Shown here in pieces: positions 1-4,108 of a DNA stretch of 10,752 nt (its first letter is position 1; each line of letters begins with the position of its first letter). Made by a program: the position numbers and the translations under genes. Source of the DNA: Thermoanaerobaculia bacterium (GTDB lineage: Bacteria; Acidobacteriota; Thermoanaerobaculia; Gp7-AA8); the NCBI GenBank assembly GCA_023700825.1, contig JAMPYE010000108.1, positions 1 to 10,752 of the forward strand, given 5' to 3'. Under the pieces are notes generated by a model. That model saw only the letters and a program-made list of their open reading frames with translations, made no database searches and was not told the DNA's origin.

Positions 1-36
1 CACTGACAGATCGAGTTCTCTCCACCCAGAATCCGT

Positions 37-169
37 GGACTCAGGACTCAGGACTCAGGACTCAGGACTCAGGACTCAGGACTCAGGACTCAGGACTCAG
101 GACTCAGGACTCAGGACTCAGGACTGAGGACTCAGGACTCAGGACTGAGGACTCAGCACTCAGCACTCG
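37..169. repeat. Tandem heptanucleotide array A (unit GGACTCA, about 19 copies)
   Basis: Nineteen consecutive 7-bp units can be read without any phase break. The first twelve (37-120) are perfect GGACTCA. Later units vary at one or two positions: GGACTGA at 121 and 142, GCACTCA at 156 and GCACTCG at 163. The degenerate end faces the SDR gene, whose stop codon (173-175, minus strand) lies 3 bp away, so on the minus strand the array forms the immediate 3' flank of that gene. The GGACTGA variants create short CTCAG/CTGAG palindromes. No gene is supported in 1-172, and nothing recognisable lies in 1-36. The perfect half looks recently expanded and the variant half older; that is inference. Copy number may be affected by assembly collapse. 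Confidence 0.97.
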
Positions 170-172
170 CAT

Positions 173-946
173 CTAAAGCGTCCTCGTCTGCCCGCCATCG
201 ACATCGAGAATGACTCCCTGGCAATAACCCGCCGCGGGTGAGGCGAGAAAGGCCACAGCGCGCGCGATCTCGGCGGGCTGGCCGAAGCGGGAGACGCGGA
301 GACGCTCTGCCATCTTCCGCTCCGCGGCGGCGAAGTCGATCTGTTCTTCCCTCGAGAGGGTCTCCACACGCGTTCGCAGCCGCTCGGTGAGGATCGAGCC
401 CGGGTTGATCGCGTTGACTCGCACGCCGTCGCGCACGCCGCGGTCGGCGAGTGCTTTCGTCAGGTTCAACAGCGCCGCGTTCACCGAGCCGCCGATCGTG
501 AAGTCGGCGCTTCCCGTGCGCCCGCCGATCCCGGAGATATTGACGATGCTCCCTCGACTTTTCCGGAGATTCAGCCAGGCCTCGCGGCAGAGGCGCATCG
601 CTCCGAAAAACTTGAGCGCGTAGCCGTCGGCCCAGTCGTCGTCGGTCAGTTCCAGAAAATCGCCTCGCCTCGTCGCGCCGGCGACGTTCACGAGGAGGTC
701 GAGGCCGCCGAATTTCGCGACGGTCGCCGCGATGACTTCCTCCGGAACGTGCGGCTCGCGCAGGTCCGCCGCCTCGACGATCGACTCCACGTCGAGCGAC
801 CCTGCGACTGCTTCGAGCAATTCCCTCGACCGCGCCACCAGCGCGAGACGCATCCCTTCCGCGGCGAGCGTCTCCGCGACCGCGCGTCCGATGCCGCGGC
901 TCGCCCCGGTCACGACTGCAACCTTCCCGTTCAGCTCCAGATCCAT
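173..946 (-). CDS. Divergent SDR-family oxidoreductase lacking the YxxxK catalytic motif
   Basis: The 257-residue product has a full-length short-chain dehydrogenase/reductase fold. The dinucleotide-binding motif TGASRGIG is at residues 13-20. Arg39 follows strand beta-2, which often indicates NADP preference. NVAG (87-90) stands for the usual NNAG, and the C-terminal part contains NPGSI and DVDGG. The active site is abnormal. Aligned by eye with FabG, the tetrad Asn falls on Lys112 (in ALKFFG), the catalytic Ser on Gly139 (Ser138 is next to it), Tyr on Gly152 and Lys on Asn156. There is no tyrosine at all between residues 110 and 240. I recall SDR relatives with similar LK-FG and G-NA motifs, so this may be an established divergent subfamily rather than a decayed enzyme. 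The start is supported by AGGAG about 8 nt upstream of the ATG. The substrate is unknown. It follows the DUF202 gene by 122 bp, in which I see only a weak TTGACG-like box. The stop codon abuts heptad array A. Confidence 0.93.
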   Translation of the reverse strand: MDLELNGKVAVVTGASRGIGRAVAETLAAEGMRLALVARSRELLEAVAGSLDVESIVEAADLREPHVPEEVIAATVAKFGGLDLLVNVAGATRRGDFLELTDDDWADGYALKFFGAMRLCREAWLNLRKSRGSIVNISGIGGRTGSADFTIGGSVNAALLNLTKALADRGVRDGVRVNAINPGSILTERLRTRVETLSREEQIDFAAAERKMAERLRVSRFGQPAEIARAVAFLASPAAGYCQGVILDVDGGQTRTL

Positions 947-1068
947 CGTCAGGGCTCCTTCACTTCAGTGTGTGCCCGCGCACCCGACAGTGCCACGGGG
1001 ACTTAACCGTCAAATTCTGCTACCGGCCCGAGTGTCGTGAATGCCGCCCCGAAGACTGCTCCCGCGCC

Positions 1069-1455
1069 TCACAGTCTCACCAGCGTGATCGCCATCGCGA
1101 GACCGACGAGCGCGAGTACGGCGACGAGCGCGAACGCGAACGTCGACCCGAAGCTGCGCCTGAAGATCCCTTCGTCAATGGCCTTCACGTAGCGCTGATG
1201 ACGCAACGCGGAAACGACACAGGTGAGGACGCCGGCCCCGATCAGGGCAAGCCCGACCCAGAGCGACGGCCCCGCGCCCTGACGCGCGCTGCCGTCCCCC
1301 GTTAGCGCGAGCTCGCGGAGGAAAACGCCAAAGCGCGCGACCACGAACCCAAACGCCATCAGCGCGAGCGCGGTGCGCATCCACGCCAGAAACGTCCTCT
1401 CGGCCGCCATGTAGATTCGCGGATCACGCTGTTCGTCGCGGGTTTCGTTCGTCAT
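1069..1455 (-). CDS. DUF202 (YidH-like) inner-membrane protein
   Basis: The 128-residue product belongs to the DUF202 family, small inner-membrane proteins of unknown function. The diagnostic N-terminal motif is present: DPRIYMAAERTFLAWMRT, residues 11-28, just before the first membrane segment. Three hydrophobic segments follow, at roughly residues 29-46, 64-85 and 104-124. The region between the first two (about 47-63) is polar and Gly/Ser-rich; a basic stretch (HQRYVK) follows the second. I chose the ATG at 1455. An in-frame GTG at 1470 would add five residues, but neither start has a strong Shine-Dalgarno sequence. It lies 45 bp downstream of the SH3-domain gene in the same orientation, so the two are probably co-transcribed. 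No function can be inferred from its neighbours. Confidence 0.9.
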   Translation of the reverse strand: MTNETRDEQRDPRIYMAAERTFLAWMRTALALMAFGFVVARFGVFLRELALTGDGSARQGAGPSLWVGLALIGAGVLTCVVSALRHQRYVKAIDEGIFRRSFGSTFAFALVAVLALVGLAMAITLVRL

Positions 1456-1500
1456 CGTTTTTCCCGTCACGGATCCCCACCGACCCTGCTCGTTCGCCGC

Positions 1501-2190
1501 TCAGTCACCCGCGTAGTGGATTCCCTCGAACTGCGTTGCCGTGCCGTCCTGCTTCAACCTCACCCACCCGACCAGCCCGTCGGACGCTCGAACGAGATAG
1601 AAATCACCCTGGTTTAGCACCACCGTGACCTGCTCCCCTCTCGCAACCGTCGCAACCACGCTCGACGAACCAGGACTGTCGACCAGGTCGAGACCTTCGC
1701 GCGCCGTCGTCGTGATCCCCACGAAGTAGAACGGCTGCTTCACTTCGGACGACCCCTCCCGGCTCACGGCGAACTTCCTCTTCTTGTCGAAGAAGTCGTT
1801 CGTGTGGCCGGACACGTAGACGAAACCGTCGCCGGGGAGGCGGAGCGACAGCCCGAACTCCCGGAAGACTTCGATCTGCTTCCCGCCGGTCTCGGCGTAG
1901 ATGATGAACTCAGGATCGACGCTCGGCCCCTCGCTGTAAACCACGCGATACCACTCGGACGAGTCTCCGAGGCGCGTGCGCAACACCTCGACCGTCTTGA
2001 TCTCCGCTTCGGGGACGGTGAACGTCTCGTTGATCAACTTCGCAAGGCGAGGCTCATACGAAACCACGACCTCGCCCACGGGCGTCCGGTCGACCGACAC
2101 CCGCGCAAGCTGCTCGGCAGCCGCCCGTGCGGCGAGTGTGTTCACCGAAGCACTCGCGGCGAGAACCACGAGAATGTGAGCAAGCTTCAT
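1501..2190 (-). CDS. Secreted protein with C-terminal SH3-like domain, function unknown
   Basis: The 229-residue product begins with a likely Sec signal peptide: Met-Lys, a hydrophobic stretch to about residue 20, and an AxA-type cleavage site near residues 22-25 (ARAAAEQ). The first 150 residues after the signal resemble no family I can name. They are rich in beta-strand-like segments such as EWYRVVYSEGP and EFIIYAETGG. Residues about 156-212 read as a bacterial SH3-like domain: a repeated-valine strand, GEQVTVVLNQGDFYLVRASDG, then the typical closing GWVRL. Such domains usually bind peptidoglycan or envelope proteins, so a periplasmic or surface location is likely. GAGG-like GAGGA lies about 7 nt upstream of the ATG. 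It is the first gene of a minus-strand run with the DUF202 and SDR genes. It is transcribed divergently from the prepilin operon across a 173-bp gap. Confidence 0.85.
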   Translation of the reverse strand: MKLAHILVVLAASASVNTLAARAAAEQLARVSVDRTPVGEVVVSYEPRLAKLINETFTVPEAEIKTVEVLRTRLGDSSEWYRVVYSEGPSVDPEFIIYAETGGKQIEVFREFGLSLRLPGDGFVYVSGHTNDFFDKKRKFAVSREGSSEVKQPFYFVGITTTAREGLDLVDSPGSSSVVATVARGEQVTVVLNQGDFYLVRASDGLVGWVRLKQDGTATQFEGIHYAGD

Positions 2191-2267
2191 CGCAGGATCC
2201 TCATGGTCAAGAAGTCGGTAGCATCACTGCAGTTGCGACTGGCCGGTAAGACCTCGTCCGCGGGAAG

Positions 2268-2296
2268 TTGACGGATTGTCGCGCAAGGTTACGACA
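2268..2296 (+). promoter_or_regulatory. Possible sigma-70-like promoter of the prepilin operon
   Basis: TTGACG (2268-2273, five of six matches to the -35 consensus) is followed after 16 bp by TACGAC (2290-2295, three of six). It lies about 70 bp upstream of the first prepilin ATG, inside the divergent intergenic region 2191-2363. The -10 box is poor. I see no clear promoter for the divergent SH3 gene and no operator-like palindrome in this gap. Confidence 0.25.
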
Positions 2297-2363
2297 GATG
2301 CCAGAACATGGCCGCCGAGTCGAGTTTCCCGGTGTGCCCCCGACTTCCCCGTAGAATGGCGCG

Positions 2364-2753
2364 ATGAGGGAGCGCGGGTTCACGCTGATCGAGACGCTCG
2401 CGGGGCTTCTGATCCTCGCGTTCGTCCTCACGACCTCGCTGCTGATCTTCACCCAACGGCAGCAGCGCCTCCGCGAAGCCGACGAGATGATCGTCGCCTG
2501 GCAGGCGCTTTCCAACGAAGCCGAGTTCGTCCGTCTCTCCTCGTACGGCACGCTCGAAGCGGGATCCTCACGCCCGTTCGAGACGGGTTCGCCGCTCCTC
2601 TCCACGCTCGACCGCGCGACGACCGCGGTCTCGGTCGCCGACTGGAAGCCGGGTCTCAAGCGCGTCGTCCTCACCGTGACCTGGAACGACGGAGCGCGCC
2701 ACGCGACGCTCACCGTCATCCGCTCCGCGACGCCGGGAGGGCAGTTCTGGTGA
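2364..2753 (+). CDS. Minor type IV prepilin / pseudopilin, PilV/GspI-like
   Basis: The 129-residue product starts with a textbook class III (prepilin) leader, MRERG followed by FTLIET. Prepilin peptidase (PilD/GspO) should cut after Gly5 and methylate Phe6, and Glu10 is the conserved +5 glutamate used in pilus assembly. Residues 6-30 form the hydrophobic assembly helix. An amphipathic helix follows (QRQQRLREADEMIVAWQALSNEAEF), and the C-terminal beta strands (LKRVVLTVTWNDG...ATLTVIRS) match the PilV/GspI pattern. It is the first gene of a three-prepilin operon. Minor pilins of this kind form the initiating tip complex of type IV pili or type II secretion pseudopili. No strong Shine-Dalgarno site is visible. 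Its TGA overlaps a GTG start of the next gene (GTGA at 2750-2753), and heptad array B begins at the same point. PilV versus GspI cannot be settled from one locus. Confidence 0.88.
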   Translation: MRERGFTLIETLAGLLILAFVLTTSLLIFTQRQQRLREADEMIVAWQALSNEAEFVRLSSYGTLEAGSSRPFETGSPLLSTLDRATTAVSVADWKPGLKRVVLTVTWNDGARHATLTVIRSATPGGQFW

Positions 2754-3487
2754 GGCGTCAGGCGGGAGGCGAGCGGCGAGCGTCGAGCGGCCCGAGGCCA
2801 AAGGCCAAAGGGCTGAGGTCAAAGGTCAGAGGTCAAAGGTCAAAGCAGGCGAAAGGCGATGAGCGGGCTGCGGCCGGCAGGTTCCAGCCGCTCGTGTCGC
2901 ATCCGGCAACCCCTGTCTTGCCTTCTGGCTTCTCGGTTCCGCGTTTCGCGTTTCGCGTCCCGCGTTCTCTGTCTTGCGTTCCGCGTTCCGCGTTCCGCGT
3001 TTCAAGTGCGGGCTTCTCCCTCGTCGAGATGCTCGCCTCCGTCGTGATCTTCGGCATCTTCCTCGTGATCCTCGTCGGTCTGCAGCGCGAGTTCCTCCGC
3101 TACGACGGGGAGATGCGCGTCGCGCTCTTCACCCACCCAGCGCCACTGTCCGTGCTGGCGCGCCTTCGCCGCGATGTCCTCGACTCGCGCGGCTACCCTT
3201 CCTCCGAAGGGGCCTGGGAGCAGTCGCCGTCGATCCTCCTGCTCGACGTCGTCGGAGACGACGGTCGGCCGCGCGTCGTCGTCTGGGACTTCTCGACGCC
3301 TCGGATGGCGCGGAGGATCGAGCGATTCAAGGGGAAGACCACCTCGGACTGGGAGGCACGCGCGGTTCCGGCGTTCCGCGTCGAAAGCTGGGAGGCTCCT
3401 GACGGGCGCACCGGAGTACTCGTCACCGCAAGAGATGGAGGGGGCAATGTGGTCGTCGACCAGATTCTCGCGCCGCGCGCACGGTGA
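2750..3487 (+). CDS. Minor prepilin, PilW/GspJ-like, with leader region filled by heptad arrays
   Basis: The mature part is clear. AG followed by FSLVEM (cleavage Gly codon at 3011) is the prepilin motif with the +5 Glu, then a hydrophobic helix to about nt 3085. After that comes a GspJ/PilW-like body (LARLRRDVLDSRGYP..., WDFSTPRMARR, VLVTARDGGG) ending at 3487. The start is uncertain. The GTG at 2750 overlaps the upstream TGA in the coupling arrangement GTGA, is in frame and meets no stop. It gives 245 residues but an 87-residue, very basic leader encoded by heptad arrays B and C. Other in-frame starts are GTG 2894 (39-residue leader) and TTG 2918 (31 residues); neither has a good Shine-Dalgarno site. 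A rare CTG at 2969 would give 14 residues. Joining 2750-2758 to 3002 would yield the normal leader MRRSSAG, which suggests the arrays grew inside it. The end overlaps the third prepilin by 41 bp. Confidence 0.8.
   Translation: MRRQAGGERRASSGPRPKAKGLRSKVRGQRSKQAKGDERAAAGRFQPLVSHPATPVLPSGFSVPRFAFRVPRSLSCVPRSAFRVSSAGFSLVEMLASVVIFGIFLVILVGLQREFLRYDGEMRVALFTHPAPLSVLARLRRDVLDSRGYPSSEGAWEQSPSILLLDVVGDDGRPRVVVWDFSTPRMARRIERFKGKTTSDWEARAVPAFRVESWEAPDGRTGVLVTARDGGGNVVVDQILAPRAR
2753..2860. repeat. Degenerate heptad array B (AGGTCAA/AGGCGAA type)
   Basis: From 2753 the sequence reads in 7-bp steps: AGGCGTC, AGGCGGG, AGGCGAG, then CGGCGAG, CGTCGAG, CGGCCCG, then AGGCCAA twice, AGGGCTG, AGGTCAA, AGGTCAG and AGGTCAA twice, ending at 2843. 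After a 3-bp slip two more units follow, AGGCGAA and AGGCGAT (2847-2860). The approximate consensus is AGGYSAR. The first unit uses the A of the first prepilin's TGA stop codon. Unit identity drifts along the array in blocks, as expected of local duplication followed by mutation. The strand is purine-rich. Confidence 0.9.
2916..2999. repeat. Degenerate heptad array C (TTCCGCG/TTTCGCG type)
   Basis: Twelve in-phase 7-bp units run from TCTTGCC (2916) through TTCTGGC and TTCTCGG, then TTCCGCG, TTTCGCG twice, TCCCGCG, TTCTCTG, TCTTGCG and TTCCGCG three times. The array is pyrimidine-rich, so its complement is purine-rich like array B. It ends about 12 bp before the Gly codon of the second prepilin's cleavage site. 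In that gene's frame it encodes an Arg/Phe/Ser-rich stretch. The 55 bp between arrays B and C (2861-2915) show no gene or repeat. Confidence 0.9.
3437..3446 (+). promoter_or_regulatory. Shine-Dalgarno site fixing the start of the PilX-like gene
   Basis: GGAGGGGG (3437-3444) precedes the ATG at 3447, with the GGAGG core 5 nt away. It lies inside the coding end of the second prepilin and is the strongest ribosome-binding site in the operon. It decides against the in-frame ATG at 3435. Confidence 0.7.
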
Positions 3488-3881
3488 GGGCGAGCGGGGC
3501 TACGCGCTCGTCGCGTCTCTCGTGCTCGCCATTCTCTTTTTCGCGCTGATCACGCTCGTCCTCTGGGAGTCGACGATGCGCTACCGGGCGGCGCAGCGCT
3601 TCCGCGCCCGCGTCGTCGCGCAGACGCTGGCCGAGAACGCCGCGGAGCTCGCGGCGAAGGGGCTCGGCGACGGCTCTTCGCTCATCGTCTCCGTCGAGAC
3701 CGACGAGGGCACACTGAAGGCGACGGGCGAGGCGTCGCCGGATTCCGAGGGAGTCGTTCGTTTCCGTATCGCGGGAGAAGGCACGACCCGCGGAGCTCAG
3801 CCCACCCGCGCCACCGTCACGGTCTGGGGACGCGTCGAGGCCGGCAGCGTCCGGCTTACGAGAACGAAGCATAGCCAGTGA
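3447..3881 (+). CDS. PilX/GspK-like minor pilin-type protein
   Basis: The 144-residue product has the sequence GEGERGYALVASLVLAILFFALITLVLW at residues 14-41. This is a pilin-like N-terminal helix behind a basic leader (STRFSRRAHGEGER). Residue +5 of the helix is not Glu, as is usual for PilX and GspK tip proteins, which start the pseudopilus. The helix continues amphipathically (MRYRAAQRFRARVVAQTLAENAAELAAKG), and the C-terminal part is a short beta-rich domain, much smaller than full GspK. The ATG at 3447 is preferred over the in-frame ATG at 3435 because GGAGG (3437-3441) lies 5 nt before it. The gene overlaps the second prepilin by 41 bp, implying translational coupling. Heptad array D begins 2 bp after its stop codon. 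The small C-terminal domain leaves the exact family (PilX versus truncated GspK) open. Confidence 0.8.
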   Translation: MWSSTRFSRRAHGEGERGYALVASLVLAILFFALITLVLWESTMRYRAAQRFRARVVAQTLAENAAELAAKGLGDGSSLIVSVETDEGTLKATGEASPDSEGVVRFRIAGEGTTRGAQPTRATVTVWGRVEAGSVRLTRTKHSQ

Positions 3882-3883
3882 GA

Positions 3884-3946
3884 GCAGGCGGGAGGCGAAA
3901 GGCGAGAGGCGACAGCAGGCCGGAGACCGAGAAGGCAGCCGGACGG
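3884..3946. repeat. Heptad array D (AGGCG-type), left arm of an inverted pair
   Basis: The units GCAGGCG, GGAGGCG, AAAGGCG, AGAGGCG and ACAGCAG follow one another from 3884. Weaker 7-bp-phased units (GCCGGAG, ACCGAGA, AGGCAGC, CGGACGG) continue to 3946. The array begins 2 bp after the TGA of the third prepilin. Its segment 3893-3912 is the exact reverse complement of 4048-4067 in array E. It also shares the 13-mer AGGCGAAAGGCGA with array B (2847-2859). Confidence 0.85.
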
Positions 3947-3960
3947 CCCGCCCAATGATC

Positions 3961-3992
3961 GAGCGAGCAGGCGGCCCCGGCCGCTCGCGCTC
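3961..3992. other. GC-rich hairpin inside the inverted repeat
   Basis: GCGGCC (3971-3976) and GGCCGC (3979-3984) form a perfect 6-bp stem around CC. The outer bases GAGCGA and TCGCGCTC extend it with a small asymmetry. No T run follows, so it is not a standard terminator. It occupies the core between heptad arrays D and E and could be a structural element or chance GC-rich pairing. Confidence 0.45.
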
Positions 3993-4038
3993 CACGAGGA
4001 TGCCGAGCCCTACAGCCCCAAGACCGCACGGGCCTACT

Positions 4039-4067
4039 TCTTGCCTCTCGCCTCTCGCCTTTCGCCT
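4039..4067. repeat. Heptad array E (CTCGCCT type), right arm of the inverted pair
   Basis: After an initial TCTTGCC (4039-4045), the units CTCGCCT (4047, 4054) and TTCGCCT (4061) follow in a 7-bp phase. The inner boundary TCTTGCCT is identical to the first bases of array C (2916-2923). The array ends 18 bp before a TATCAT box and 41 bp before the parE start codon. Confidence 0.85.
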
Positions 4068-4084
4068 GTTTTTCAATTTGCCGC

Positions 4085-4090
4085 TATCAT
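4085..4090 (+). promoter_or_regulatory. Candidate -10 box of parE
   Basis: TATCAT matches the sigma-70 -10 consensus at five of six positions and lies 18 bp before the parE ATG. That would give a very short leader, consistent with the absence of a Shine-Dalgarno sequence there. A matching -35 is poor: TTCGCC at 4061, in heptad array E, three of six matches, 18-bp spacer. Confidence 0.35.
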
Positions 4091-4108
4091 TCGCCCCGCA
4101 AACGACCT

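Larger units (their letters stand above)
3893..4067. repeat. Perfect 20-bp inverted repeat spanning the gap between the prepilin operon and parE
   Basis: The arm AGGCGAAAGGCGAGAGGCGA at 3893-3912 is exactly complementary to 4048-4067. The arms are formed by heptad arrays D and E and are separated by 135 bp. The right arm is followed after one base by five T (4069-4073), so an RNA from the prepilin operon could fold into a long stem with a terminator-like U tract. The loop is much larger than in ordinary intrinsic terminators. The enclosed DNA has no convincing gene. A smaller GC-rich hairpin lies inside it at 3961-3992. Confidence 0.8.

Noticed and set aside
37..169. CRISPR array
   Set aside because: Units are 7 bp with no spacers; this is a simple tandem repeat.
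2816..2843. AGGTCA direct repeats resembling nuclear-receptor half-sites
   Set aside because: Chance likeness: bacterial DNA, and the motif is one phase of the heptad series.
2276..3487. ATG at 2276 as the start of the second prepilin (403 residues)
   Set aside because: It would overlap the whole first prepilin in another frame and give an implausible leader. GTG 2750 or an internal start is more reasonable.
3961..3992. Hairpin as an intrinsic terminator
   Set aside because: No T run follows it. The T tract lies 75 bp further on, after array E.
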